Part shown: positions 7,135-15,985 of the stretch, piece after piece
Numbering within the stretch: position 1 is the stretch's first letter
Layout: each line of letters begins with the position of its first letter
NCBI RefSeq assembly: GCF_007483685.1
Contig: NZ_VMKN01000002.1
Span: forward strand, 211,452 to 275,451
From: Litoribacter populi
GTDB lineage: Bacteria > Bacteroidota > Bacteroidia > Cytophagales > Cyclobacteriaceae
Length of the DNA: 64,000 bases
Direction: 5' to 3'
Position numbers and translations under genes: made by a program
The notes under the pieces: generated by a model
Database searches by the model: none
Seen by the model: the letters and a program-made list of their open reading frames with translations, nothing else
What the model was told of the DNA's origin: nothing

Positions 7135-9850
7135 ATTCTGCCAATTCATAAAGCTTTTTAGAATGCGGCACTCCTGAAATCATCCAGTCTGGGGCATCCT
7201 TATCCATTAGATAGTGATCGAAATATGCTTTCATCCTAACCTGAAAATCCTTTTGATTCGCCTCATTAGTAAGGTGATGTCCTTCCTCTGGGTATGAAAG
7301 AAAAATAACTTCCTTGCCCATCCTACGAGCAGCATTAAAGAGTTCTAGTCCCTGAGACCAATCTACCGCTCCATCTTTGGTTCCATGCAAAATCAAGAAT
7401 GGAGTATTAATATTTTGAATGTGAAACATTGGATTTTCTCGCTGGTAATCCTCCCTATGGGTCCAGGGAGTTACACCTCTACCCATTCTCACTTGCCCAA
7501 TTTCCATAATCCCGTGATGGACTGTTCCCGAACTACCGTATATATTATTGTAAAAGCTTTCAAGATTCGTCGGTGGAGCTCCGGTCACGATACATTTAAA
7601 CATATCCGTCTGAGTTAAAATAAATGAAGTCTGGTACCCACTCCAACTGTGCCCCTGCAGCCCTATTTTCTCCTTGTCTGCATAGCCTAGCTCAATTAGT
7701 TTGTTAGCTGCTGAAGTAATCCCGTCAAGGGCACTGGTACCAGGACGACCCTCTTCATAGACATTGTCTGGCATGAAAACCATGTAGCCATTACTGGCAT
7801 AAGTGGACATATGGGGTCTATCATCATATACTGGCATAGAATACTGGTGATGACGATCGGACATTTTTTCGTAAAAATATATGATAGTAGGATAGCTTTT
7901 TCCTTCCTCATAATTTGCTGGTAGAGTAAGGGTACCCTGAAGTTTATCCCCCCTTCCATTTTCAAAGTCAACTAATTTTCTTTTGCCCCAGGCATATTCA
8001 CTATGTTGTGGATTGGCTTCAGTGATCCGTTGAGGTTTGCCAAAATTCAGGTCAGCTATATAGTAATCCGGAAATTCGGTAAAGGTCTGCTTGGTGAACA
8101 CAAGCTTATCTGCCCCTTTAGCCTTCTGGGTAGAACCAAACATTGCATCTTCATACATTAATTCTTTAGGTTGCTGGCCTTGCTTCAAGATATAAAAACC
8201 GCTTTTCTTTGTCCATTCCCCATATGCGGTTAAAATGACAGGCTCTTTCAAATCAACCCATTTTTCCTCATTATCCAAATTGGCAATACGGAATCTAATT
8301 TCTTTCTCTGAGCCTACCTTAGTAAGGTTCTCGGCAGAGGATCCGTCCACTGCCAAAAGCCAAAGATCATAATCATGATTCACGATAACATGCTGCCCAT
8401 CCTTGGTCCATCCAGCCACCCCATAAGGAGGATTTTCGTGTGGATAGGGATGGTCCATATTCATAAAGTTTACCTCTGCCTTTTCGGAAACATTAATCTT
8501 TCTGTCATTTTCCAAATCATAAACTATCAGGGCTGAATCCTTCTGATAAATATAAAATTTCCCATCAGGTGACACTTCCAAGGGACGGTTCACCTCGCTA
8601 TCGATCATTTTTTCCTCTGCAGAAGAAACTTCAATCCTATATAGATCCGAAGGTGACACACCCCAATTGATATCACTCACATAAGGCTTTTCGTCTCTTT
8701 TGATTAGGTAGCGGTTGTGGTTGCTCATCACCAGAGATTGGTCTGGGTGATCGGTAAGCTGGGTAAAGGCTCCGCTCTCAAAATCAAAGAGTCCCGTTTC
8801 GGTATTTCTTCTATTGCGTTCTGCTCTCACCATTTGCACTGATTGAATCCTGTCATCTTTGTGATGCCACACGTCTACATTGGGGATAGTATCCTTGCTT
8901 ATTTTCACTTTCACATCCTGAGATTTCAGCCCAACCCAGACTCCCTTTCCATTTTCCTTGAAATATATTCGAGAAAGATCACTAATTACCATTTCTCCCA
9001 AGACATTGTTATCTTTTTTCAATGGATGATTTTTAGGCGACTGGTCTAAATCCGTAAATACCATCAAATCATAGGCTGTATGGACAAGAGAATCATCAGC
9101 CACACCTTTCAGAAAAGCCAACGTTCTACCTTTTGACTCCCACTCACTTCTTTCTGCTCGATGGTCATCCCATATAAGATGCTTGAAATTGCTTTTTTCC
9201 GAATCCAAAACCTTAGTAGACCTGCTATTCAAATCTAACAAAAACACGCCGTTTCCAATTTTATCTTCAGCAGAAACCGTATAGGCAAGCATATCTGAAT
9301 GCTTGTTAAAAGAAAATTCCTCTACATTTCCCAAAGTCATGACATTGCCTGATTCCAAATCATGAATGACAAGATCAGCGCCTTTATGGGAGTTTTTGTT
9401 ACCCTCGGGCTTAGATCTATGGACTGCCCAATATTTGCCATTTTCGGAAAACTCCATCTTTTCTGCTTTGCTTACCTCATAGGCTTTCTCCTGGTCCAAA
9501 GTTTTAAGATGAGCAGTTTTAATCACGGGTTTCTTTTCCTTCTTCAGTTCTTCGGCATTTTTCTTTCCCGGCTGGGTAAAATAAGCCACGTGTTTAGAAG
9601 TGGATGCAAATAAGGGATTGGATCCGTTTTCGATTCTTTCCAACTTTTCAGTGGATAAGTTTTTCAAATGGAGAGTGTCATCACCGCCATTTGGACGAAG
9701 CGAATAGGCAAACCAATTGCCATCATCAGCCAGGGTGGGCTGCACTATTCTTGACCAGCGTTTGTAATCCTCAAGTTGTAGGGTTTTCTGCTGGGAAAAC
9801 CCCTGAAAGGATATGGCAGTAAACAAAAGGAGTAAACAAATTTTTTTCAT
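7133..9850 (-). CDS. S9 family peptidase (prolyl oligopeptidase family), secreted
   Basis: 905-residue exported serine peptidase. A signal peptide (about residues 1-20, ending GFSQQ) precedes a beta-propeller-like region of WD-type repeats and a C-terminal alpha/beta-hydrolase domain. The catalytic triad is visible: Ser735 in GHSWSG, Asp near 826 in HGTKDGAVDW and His near 858 in PEEGHH. This architecture fits dipeptidyl or acylaminoacyl peptidases that process peptides in the periplasm. It is monocistronic, with convergent and flanking terminators. The exact cleavage preference is not readable. Confidence 0.9.
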   Translation of the reverse strand: MKKICLLLLFTAISFQGFSQQKTLQLEDYKRWSRIVQPTLADDGNWFAYSLRPNGGDDTLHLKNLSTEKLERIENGSNPLFASTSKHVAYFTQPGKKNAEELKKEKKPVIKTAHLKTLDQEKAYEVSKAEKMEFSENGKYWAVHRSKPEGNKNSHKGADLVIHDLESGNVMTLGNVEEFSFNKHSDMLAYTVSAEDKIGNGVFLLDLNSRSTKVLDSEKSNFKHLIWDDHRAERSEWESKGRTLAFLKGVADDSLVHTAYDLMVFTDLDQSPKNHPLKKDNNVLGEMVISDLSRIYFKENGKGVWVGLKSQDVKVKISKDTIPNVDVWHHKDDRIQSVQMVRAERNRRNTETGLFDFESGAFTQLTDHPDQSLVMSNHNRYLIKRDEKPYVSDINWGVSPSDLYRIEVSSAEEKMIDSEVNRPLEVSPDGKFYIYQKDSALIVYDLENDRKINVSEKAEVNFMNMDHPYPHENPPYGVAGWTKDGQHVIVNHDYDLWLLAVDGSSAENLTKVGSEKEIRFRIANLDNEEKWVDLKEPVILTAYGEWTKKSGFYILKQGQQPKELMYEDAMFGSTQKAKGADKLVFTKQTFTEFPDYYIADLNFGKPQRITEANPQHSEYAWGKRKLVDFENGRGDKLQGTLTLPANYEEGKSYPTIIYFYEKMSDRHHQYSMPVYDDRPHMSTYASNGYMVFMPDNVYEEGRPGTSALDGITSAANKLIELGYADKEKIGLQGHSWSGYQTSFILTQTDMFKCIVTGAPPTNLESFYNNIYGSSGTVHHGIMEIGQVRMGRGVTPWTHREDYQRENPMFHIQNINTPFLILHGTKDGAVDWSQGLELFNAARRMGKEVIFLSYPEEGHHLTNEANQKDFQVRMKAYFDHYLMDKDAPDWMISGVPHSKKLYELAE

Positions 9851-10000
9851 GGGAACGATTATTAGTCTTTCCCTAAGCTCCCCAAAGTTTTACTATCAAA
9901 AAATCTTTTTTACATCTGTGGTTTAATTTCTTTCTCAAGTAAACCTCATTATAAATCTATTATAATGAGCATAATCTTTATAAAAAAAAATAAAACCCAC

Positions 10001-10030
10001 AAAAAAAACCTTCTTCCCGAAGGAAAAAGG
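10001..10030 (-). terminator. Terminator of rplU-rpmA with UUCG tetraloop
   Basis: On the minus strand CCTTTTTCC and GGAAGAAGG close a TTCG tetraloop (one mismatch), followed by eight T residues. The stop of rpmA is 28 bp upstream. Confidence 0.88.
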
Positions 10031-10057
10031 CTTCTTAAAATGAAATCTCTGTAAGAA

Positions 10058-10318
10058 TTAAGCCTCTGCAGGCACTACGCTTACATATGATTTACCGTCA
10101 AATTTCTTTCTGAACTGTACTTTGCCATCAACAGTTGCGAAAAGCGTGTGATCTTTTCCTAGACCAACGTTCTCACCTGGATGATGCTTAGTACCTCTTT
10201 GTCTTACGATGATGTTACCAGCAATAACTGCCTCGCCGCCAAATTTCTTAACGCCAAGTCTCTTACTATGGGATTCTCTACCGTTTTTGGAACTACCGAC
10301 ACCTTTCTTGTGAGCCAT
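10058..10318 (-). CDS. rpmA: 50S ribosomal protein L27
   Basis: 86-residue component of the large subunit near the peptidyl-transferase centre. The conserved start [16 protein letters not shown] and the motif [14 protein letters not shown] are diagnostic. It has the mature-type N-terminus without the Firmicutes leader peptide. It is the second gene of the rplU-rpmA pair, 37 bp after rplU, and is followed by a hairpin terminator. Confidence 0.98.
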   Translation of the reverse strand: MAHKKGVGSSKNGRESHSKRLGVKKFGGEAVIAGNIIVRQRGTKHHPGENVGLGKDHTLFATVDGKVQFRKKFDGKSYVSVVPAEA

Positions 10319-10355
10319 AACTTTTAATGTTTTGGATTATAACTACGCTATAATC

Positions 10356-10667
10356 TTATAGTGAAATATTTTCAATAAGTATTTTGGTGTAATCTTGTCT
10401 GTGACCGTTTTTCTTCTTGTAACCTTTTCTCCTCTTCTTCTTGAAGACGATTACTTTGTCACCCTTCACATGTCCAAGAATTTTTCCTGATACCTTGGCG
10501 CCTCCTAATAGTGGAGCGCCGATTGATACTGTGCCATTGTCGTCTGCCAACAAGACCTGATCAAATTCAACGGAAGCGTCAACATCACCCTGCATTTTTG
10601 GTGCATAGATGTATTGATCTTTAGTTACTTTAAACTGCTTTCCTGCTATGTTAACTATTGCGTACAT
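10356..10667 (-). CDS. rplU: 50S ribosomal protein L21
   Basis: 103-residue 23S rRNA-binding protein. It begins MYAIVNIAGKQFKV and contains the family's basic C-terminal signature FKKKRRKGYKKKNGHRQ. It is the first gene of the conserved rplU-rpmA operon. A TATATTTG box on the minus strand, about 40 bp upstream of the ATG, fits a Bacteroidota -7 element. Confidence 0.98.
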   Translation of the reverse strand: MYAIVNIAGKQFKVTKDQYIYAPKMQGDVDASVEFDQVLLADDNGTVSIGAPLLGGAKVSGKILGHVKGDKVIVFKKKRRKGYKKKNGHRQDYTKILIENISL

Positions 10668-10704
10668 AATGTTGATATAAAAGACTTTTTATCAAATTGA
10701 GGTG

Positions 10705-10712
10705 CAAATATA
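10705..10712 (-). promoter_or_regulatory. Putative rplU promoter -7 box
   Basis: The minus strand reads TATATTTG, a match to the Bacteroidota TAnnTTTG consensus, 38 bp upstream of the rplU ATG. The expected upstream position is T-rich rather than a clean TTTG. Confidence 0.5.
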
Positions 10713-10800
10713 AGGAAGAAATACTTTTAATAAAAATACCTTCTTATATTTTATCGCTCACCTACTCCCTAAAACGTACCTATATAAATATAGCTATATT

Positions 10801-10837
10801 TAATTGGTGATTTTGCATTATAATTGGTGATTTTACA
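10801..10837. repeat. Two direct repeats TAATTGGTGATTTT, 20 bp apart
   Basis: TAATTGGTGATTTTGCA (10801-10817) and TAATTGGTGATTTTACA (10821-10837) differ at one base and are phased by 20 bp, about two helical turns. They lie 134 bp upstream of rplU and about 510 bp upstream of nrdB. This looks like a tandem protein-binding site, but the target gene is uncertain. Confidence 0.5.
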
Positions 10838-10944
10838 CAATCCCCCTTATTCCCTAATTTCCAAATGGTATTCACAAATAAATATCATTTTAATTCGAGC
10901 CAATTCTTGCATAAATCAGAACCTTGATATTCAGGCATTTTGGT

Positions 10945-11060
10945 AAAAGTTTCCAACTAAAGCACTATATATCAACGCCTCAACAGATATTATTATGACC
11001 AATAGTTTTCTTGACCAAAAGTCAATCATTGGTTCAAAAAACCAGCTGGAAACTTTTTTT
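10945..11060 (+). ncRNA. Candidate structured RNA upstream of nrdBA
   Basis: A long-range stem of 13 pairs in 14 (10945-10958 with 11044-11057) is followed by a run of T. It encloses an unpaired-looking left strand and an inner hairpin, ACCAAT/ATTGGT then TTGAC/GTCAA with loop CAAAA. The size (about 116 nt), closing stem, internal bubble and terminal hairpin resemble the Bacteroidota 6S-like RNA layout, but I cannot match a consensus by eye. No clear promoter box was found. It could instead be a leader or operator structure, or chance. Confidence 0.3.
11011..11025. promoter_or_regulatory. Palindrome TTGAC-N5-GTCAA, copy 1
   Basis: TTGAC (11011-11015) and GTCAA (11021-11025) flank CAAAA. It is the same inverted repeat as at 11168-11182, and both lie in the nrdB upstream region. 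It could be a dimeric regulator site or the tip of an RNA hairpin. Confidence 0.35.
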
Positions 11061-11167
11061 AACTTTTTTAAAAATTCTTCACAGGGCCCAAATGAGGCGA
11101 AAACATGAAAGCTACAATTGAAGTAAACCCTTATATATGTATTGATTTCCTGGTATTTACATAGATT

Positions 11168-11182
11168 TTGACTAGAGGTCAA
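11168..11182. promoter_or_regulatory. Palindrome TTGAC-N5-GTCAA, copy 2
   Basis: TTGAC (11168-11172), spacer TAGAG, GTCAA (11178-11182), 168 bp before the nrdB start. It shares both arms and spacing with the copy 157 bp upstream but not the spacer sequence, as expected for an operator. Confidence 0.35.
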
Positions 11183-11252
11183 TAAAGCTGCGTCTCTACT
11201 TTTTGTCCTTTTTAATTTTAAAATATGTTTTTCATATTTGCTTAACACAGTT

Positions 11253-11319
11253 CAGGAAGGCTCTCCGGTAATAGAACACATGGAAGAAAAATTTTCACCA
11301 ACAAAATGTTGGTTTCCTG
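11253..11319 (+). promoter_or_regulatory. Inverted-repeat leader just upstream of nrdB
   Basis: ACCAACA (11297-11303) and TGTTGGT (11307-11313) form a 7-bp hairpin. An outer CAGGAA (11253-11258) can pair with TTCCTG (11314-11319), directly stacked on it. There is no T-run, so this is not a standard terminator. The hairpin ends 36 bp before the nrdB ATG, suggesting a 5' UTR structure or repressor site. Confidence 0.35.
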
Positions 11320-11349
11320 TCCGAAGCTCAAACGAAAATCTAATTAAAA

Positions 11350-12336
11350 ATGCAAAGACCAGAACCCATATTAGAACAAGGCGACAGTAGCAGATTTGTC
11401 CTTTTCCCAATCCAGCACGACGATATTTGGGATTATTACAAAAAGGCAGAAGCCAGTTTTTGGACCGCTGAAGAGATTGATTTAGGCCAAGATGTAAAGG
11501 ATTGGAAAAACCTGTCTGATGGCGAAAGACACTTTATCTCTCACGTTTTGGCATTTTTCGCTGCCAGTGATGGCATAGTTAACGAAAACCTTGCTGAGCA
11601 TTTTGTGGCCGAAGTGCAATATACAGAAGCCAAATTTTTCTATGGTTTCCAGATTGCCATGGAAAACATACATTCTGAAACCTACAGCTTACTCATTGAC
11701 ACCTATATCAAAGATGCGAAAGAACGTGACAGACTACTCAACGCCATCGAACATATTGATTGCGTAAAGAAAAAAGCTGACTGGGCTTTGAGATGGATTG
11801 ATAATGGAAGCTTCCAAGAAAGACTTATTGCATTTGCTGCTGTTGAAGGAATTTTCTTTTCCGGATCGTTTTGCTCGATATTCTGGTTGAAGAAAAGAGG
11901 CCTAATGCCAGGCCTTACGTTCTCAAATGAACTTATTTCCAGAGACGAGGGTCTTCACTGTGATTTTGCCTGCCACCTTTATACCGAACATGTAGTCAAC
12001 CAGCTCCCTAAGGACACGGTTACCATGATCATCAAAGATGCGGTAGAGATTGAAAAAGAATTTGTGACCGACGCATTACCGGTTAGATTGATAGGTATGA
12101 ATTCCGACCTAATGTGCCAGTATATCGAATTTGTAGCCGATCGACTATTGGTGGAACTTGGATGCAACAAGGTATGGAATAGCACCAACCCATTTGATTT
12201 CATGGACATGATCAGTCTTCAAGGTAAAACCAACTTCTTTGAGAAAAGAGTAGGTGACTACCAAAAGGCTGGTGTGATGAAATCAAAAGACAACCCTGAG
12301 TCCAGCAGTAAATTCTCCATTGAAGAAGATTTTTAA
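11350..12336 (+). CDS. nrdB: Ribonucleoside-diphosphate reductase, beta subunit (class Ia)
   Basis: 328-residue small subunit that holds the diiron-tyrosyl radical cofactor needed to make deoxyribonucleotides. Visible family motifs include the metal-ligand helices [26 protein letters not shown] with IHSETY, and [15 protein letters not shown]. The C-terminal tail ends FSIEEDF, as expected for the peptide that docks on NrdA. It is the first gene of nrdBA, 39 bp before nrdA. A long upstream region with several inverted repeats probably carries its control signals. Confidence 0.96.
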   Translation: MQRPEPILEQGDSSRFVLFPIQHDDIWDYYKKAEASFWTAEEIDLGQDVKDWKNLSDGERHFISHVLAFFAASDGIVNENLAEHFVAEVQYTEAKFFYGFQIAMENIHSETYSLLIDTYIKDAKERDRLLNAIEHIDCVKKKADWALRWIDNGSFQERLIAFAAVEGIFFSGSFCSIFWLKKRGLMPGLTFSNELISRDEGLHCDFACHLYTEHVVNQLPKDTVTMIIKDAVEIEKEFVTDALPVRLIGMNSDLMCQYIEFVADRLLVELGCNKVWNSTNPFDFMDMISLQGKTNFFEKRVGDYQKAGVMKSKDNPESSSKFSIEEDF

Positions 12337-12375
12337 GCATATTTTTTCCATAAACCATTAAAGTTAAGTAAGCAC

Positions 12376-14769
12376 ATGTTAGTAATAAAAAGAGACGGAA
12401 GAAGAGAATCGGTTAGATTCGACAAGATCACTACTAGGATTGAAAACCTTTGCTATGAATTGGACGGAAGATATATCCAACCAATCGAGGTTGCAAAAAA
12501 AGTTATTGATGGTCTGTATGACGGGGTGACCACTAGCGAGCTTGATAGCCTGGCCGCTGAGGTATGTGCATCATTGACGATTAAGCATCCAGATTATGCA
12601 ATTCTGGCTGCTAGGATTGCCATTTCCAACTTGCACAAAACCACCAGTCAGTCTTTTTCAAACACCATGAAAAGACTCTACACCTACATCAATCCTAAGA
12701 CAGGGGAAAATGCCGCTCTTATTGCCCCAGACGTATACGGGGTGATCAAAAAATATGCTGCTAGACTAGATGAAGCCATCGAGTATAGAAGAGACTTCGA
12801 CTATGACTTTTTTGGTTACAAAACTTTGGAAAAAAGCTACTTGATCAAACTTGACGGCAAAGTAGTGGAAAGACCTCAGCACATGTTGATGAGAGTTGCT
12901 GTGGGTATCCACAAAGAGGATATTGACTCGGCTATCGAGACTTACCACTTGCTTTCCCAAAAATGGTTTACTCATGCCACCCCTACCCTGTTTAATGCAG
13001 GTACGCCAAAGCCGCAGCTTTCCAGCTGTTTTTTACTAACCATGCAAGATGACAGTATAGACGGAATTTATGACACATTGAAGCAGTGTGCGAAAATCTC
13101 TCAGTCAGCAGGTGGAATTGGACTTTCCATCCATAATGTCAGAGCTAAAGGAAGTTACATCAGAGGAACGAACGGAGTTTCAAACGGTATTGTACCTATG
13201 TTGAGAAACTTTGATATGACCGCAAGGTATGTGGACCAAGGTGGTGGAAAAAGAAAAGGTAGTTTTGCAATCTATCTGGAACCTTGGCACGCTGACATTA
13301 AGGATTTCCTCGAATTGAAGAAAAACCACGGTAAAGAGGAAATGAGAGCGCGTGACCTTTTCTACGCCTTGTGGATCTCAGATCTTTTCATGAAAAGAGT
13401 GGAAGCCAATGAAGACTGGTCTTTGTTCTGCCCTCATGAGGCACCGGGACTATCTGACTGCTTCGGTGACGAATTTGAAAAGCTATATACCAAATACGAG
13501 CGTGAAGGTAGAGCAAGAGAGGTAATCAAGGCCCAAGACCTCTGGTTTGAAGTTTTGGAATCGCAAATTGAGACCGGAACTCCTTACATGCTTTACAAGG
13601 ATTCTGCAAACAGAAAATCCAACCAGAAGAATCTGGGTACTATCAAGTCCTCAAACCTTTGTACTGAAATCATGGAATATACCGCTCCGGATGAAGTAGC
13701 GGTTTGTAACTTAGCATCTATAGCCCTTCCCAAATTTATCAAGGAAGACAGTAATGGCAAGCGCTATTTTGACCATGACAAATTGTATCGTATCACCAAA
13801 GTAGCCACCAAAAACCTGAACAAGGTGATTGATGTCAACTACTACCCCGTAAAGGAGGCTGAAAAGTCCAATTTCCGTCATAGACCAATTGGGCTGGGCG
13901 TACAGGGATTAGCTGATGCCTTTATCATGTTGAGAATGCCTTTTGATTCTGAAGAGGCAAAAGGTTTGAATGAGGACATCTTTGAAACTATCTATTATGC
14001 CGCAATGGAAACTTCCATGGAATTGGCAAAAGTGGAGGGGACATATGAAACCTATGCAGGATCTCCAGTTTCTAAAGGCGAATTCCAATTTGACCTTTGG
14101 GGTGTAAAACCAAGATCAGGTAGATGGAATTGGGATGGATTGAAGGAACAAGTAAGTAAGTATGGAGTTAGAAATTCCCTGCTAGTAGCACCTATGCCAA
14201 CGGCTTCCACTTCACAAATCCTTGGAAATAACGAATGTTTTGAGCCCTATACCTCAAATATTTACACCCGTAGGACACTATCCGGAGAATTCATCGTTGT
14301 AAATAAGCATTTGATGAAAGATCTGATTAGAATTGGACTCTGGAATGAAAATATGAAAAACAGGCTCATCGCAGCCAACGGTTCTGTTCAGGGCATCCCG
14401 GAAATCCCTCAAAATATCAAAGACATCTATAAAACGGTGTGGGAAATTTCTCAAAAAATCATCATTGACATGGCTGCCGACAGAGGCGCCTACATCTGCC
14501 AGTCACAAAGTATGAATGTGTTCCTTCAGGAGCCAAACTTTGGAAAATTGACTTCCATGCATTTCTATGCTTGGAAAAAAGGACTCAAGACAGGCATGTA
14601 TTATCTAAGATCAAAAGCTGCTGCTTCTGCCATCCAGTTTACCGTGGACAAATCCCAACTGGCAGGCAAACCGGCCCCAGTCGAGACAGACAGCACAAAA
14701 AATACGAAGCAAGAGGCCATTGCCTGCTCTCTGGACAATCCAGATGATTGTGAAATGTGCGGAAGCTAA
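12376..14769 (+). CDS. nrdA: Ribonucleoside-diphosphate reductase, alpha subunit (class Ia)
   Basis: 797-residue catalytic subunit. An N-terminal ATP-cone (about residues 1-90, with [16 protein letters not shown]) provides allosteric activity control by ATP/dATP. The barrel contains the active-site signature [11 protein letters not shown] followed by [11 protein letters not shown], and the reducing cysteines of the flexible C-terminal tail are in CEMCGS. It reduces NDPs using thioredoxin or glutaredoxin. It follows nrdB by 39 bp and is closed by a strong terminator, so nrdBA is a two-gene unit. Confidence 0.97.
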   Translation: MLVIKRDGRRESVRFDKITTRIENLCYELDGRYIQPIEVAKKVIDGLYDGVTTSELDSLAAEVCASLTIKHPDYAILAARIAISNLHKTTSQSFSNTMKRLYTYINPKTGENAALIAPDVYGVIKKYAARLDEAIEYRRDFDYDFFGYKTLEKSYLIKLDGKVVERPQHMLMRVAVGIHKEDIDSAIETYHLLSQKWFTHATPTLFNAGTPKPQLSSCFLLTMQDDSIDGIYDTLKQCAKISQSAGGIGLSIHNVRAKGSYIRGTNGVSNGIVPMLRNFDMTARYVDQGGGKRKGSFAIYLEPWHADIKDFLELKKNHGKEEMRARDLFYALWISDLFMKRVEANEDWSLFCPHEAPGLSDCFGDEFEKLYTKYEREGRAREVIKAQDLWFEVLESQIETGTPYMLYKDSANRKSNQKNLGTIKSSNLCTEIMEYTAPDEVAVCNLASIALPKFIKEDSNGKRYFDHDKLYRITKVATKNLNKVIDVNYYPVKEAEKSNFRHRPIGLGVQGLADAFIMLRMPFDSEEAKGLNEDIFETIYYAAMETSMELAKVEGTYETYAGSPVSKGEFQFDLWGVKPRSGRWNWDGLKEQVSKYGVRNSLLVAPMPTASTSQILGNNECFEPYTSNIYTRRTLSGEFIVVNKHLMKDLIRIGLWNENMKNRLIAANGSVQGIPEIPQNIKDIYKTVWEISQKIIIDMAADRGAYICQSQSMNVFLQEPNFGKLTSMHFYAWKKGLKTGMYYLRSKAAASAIQFTVDKSQLAGKPAPVETDSTKNTKQEAIACSLDNPDDCEMCGS

Positions 14770-14806
14770 ATCTTGAAAATAAGTGTAGTGGTTAAATGTG
14801 GGAAAG

Positions 14807-14836
14807 AGCGCCGATCAGTATCGGCGCTTTTTTTAT
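14807..14836 (+). terminator. Terminator of nrdBA
   Basis: AGCGCCGAT (14807-14815) pairs perfectly with ATCGGCGCT (14820-14828) around a CAGT loop, followed by seven T residues. Confidence 0.93.
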
Positions 14837-14946
14837 GTTCAATTATTCCTTCCTCACTCATATCGATCTTTTTAGTATCCGAAAGAAAAAATAAACCTTT
14901 CATTAGTAAAATCAATTGTGTAAATAACAGCATTAACGATTATATA

Positions 14947-15531
14947 ATGAGAGTAGCCTGGATCTTTATCCTTTTAATAATAAGTAGCGGTGTTGCAAAT
15001 GCGCAAGCATTCAATCAAGAGCAGCGCATCTTTCATCCCTTCAAGGTGGATGTCGGAATAAACTTGACTTTTCCTACCGATCCCAACTTAACTATAGGTG
15101 GTGGAGCATTTGCCGAGGCGAGATACGGCATCGATGACCAATGGCATGTTGGACTTAATTTGGGCAGCAACATCTTGGGAGAGGGTCAATTTATCCTTAA
15201 CAACAGAGACGCAACTATCACCGCTCAGGCTATCGGAAATATCTCCCTTACTGGTGAATATCATTTCAACACCACCAATACCCGGCCATTTCTTGGATTA
15301 GCAGCTGGAATGTACCGCCGAAGCGATTTTGAGATCACAGATCCCGACAATGGAAACACTATTACTAATCAAGGCTCTATTGTCAACTTTGGATTTGCCC
15401 CTAGAGCAGGACTCATGGCAGGGAAATTCAGAATGATGGTGGCCTATAACTTCACTGGAAGGCAAATAACTAACTTTATCAGCTTAGGGTTGGGCATGCA
15501 AATTGGAGGTAACCCCTATATAAATAGATAA
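14947..15531 (+). CDS. Outer membrane beta-barrel protein (porin-family-like)
   Basis: I start it at the ATG at 14947. The open frame runs further upstream, but that part spans the nrdA terminator and lacks a signal. From this ATG the 194-residue protein has a clear signal peptide (ending SGVANAQA) and alternating-hydrophobicity strands with glycine and aromatic residues typical of small 8-stranded barrels, ending LGLGMQIGGNPYINR. The terminal residue is Arg rather than the usual aromatic. Function unknown. The next gene starts 4 bp after the stop. Confidence 0.75.
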   Translation: MRVAWIFILLIISSGVANAQAFNQEQRIFHPFKVDVGINLTFPTDPNLTIGGGAFAEARYGIDDQWHVGLNLGSNILGEGQFILNNRDATITAQAIGNISLTGEYHFNTTNTRPFLGLAAGMYRRSDFEITDPDNGNTITNQGSIVNFGFAPRAGLMAGKFRMMVAYNFTGRQITNFISLGLGMQIGGNPYINR

Positions 15532-15535
15532 CTAA

Positions 15536-15985
15536 ATGGATAAACAATTATTCCAGAAACTGAAGCTGTTGACAGCTGAGCAGAAGCCCTTATTCGGAAT
15601 TATGACACCCCAGCACATGTTGGAGCATCTGATTCTAACATTGAAGCTCTCTCAGGGAAAAATTCAAGTCCCTACAATCAAGCCTTCCCCTGAGGCTCTG
15701 GCTATTAAGCATAATATCATTGTGGAAAATGAGGACATTCCAAAAGGTATAAAAGCCCCCGGAACGAATGGTAGTTTATTACCTTTACGCTTCAATAGTT
15801 TGGAGGAAGCCAAGGCTGAGCTATTAAAAGCTTGGCAGCAGTTTGAGCTTTATTATTTTCAACATACGGAAGCTACAAATGTGCACCCCTTCTTTGGTGA
15901 ATTAAATTATGAGGAGTGGAAAAGTTTTCATGCCAAGCATTTTCAGCATCACTTTTCTCAATTCGGGATTGACTACAGGCACTGA
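15536..15985 (+). CDS. DinB-like (DUF1569-type) protein
   Basis: 149-residue cytosolic protein. The motif MTPQHMLEHL near the N-terminus and HPFFGELNYEEWKSFHAKH near the C-terminus supply the spaced histidines typical of the DinB/YfiT four-helix metal-binding fold. The DUF1569 assignment is from this pattern, not a search. It lies 4 bp after the beta-barrel gene. Its TGA ends at the base immediately before the stop codon of the convergent ABC exporter gene, leaving no intergenic base. Reaction unknown; family relatives include bacillithiol or mycothiol transferases. Confidence 0.6.
   Translation: MDKQLFQKLKLLTAEQKPLFGIMTPQHMLEHLILTLKLSQGKIQVPTIKPSPEALAIKHNIIVENEDIPKGIKAPGTNGSLLPLRFNSLEEAKAELLKAWQQFELYYFQHTEATNVHPFFGELNYEEWKSFHAKHFQHHFSQFGIDYRH

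Noticed and set aside
10963-10972. NrdR box (CACTATATAT)
   Set aside because: Only the left half matches, and no second box three turns away is visible.
10931-11248. 105-residue open frame on the minus strand
   Set aside because: It covers the inverted-repeat region upstream of nrdB, has no recognisable domain or good start context and is explained by AT-rich sequence.
14773-14946. 58-codon N-terminal extension of the beta-barrel protein
   Set aside because: It spans the nrdA terminator and lacks a signal peptide; the ATG at 14947 gives a clean signal sequence.
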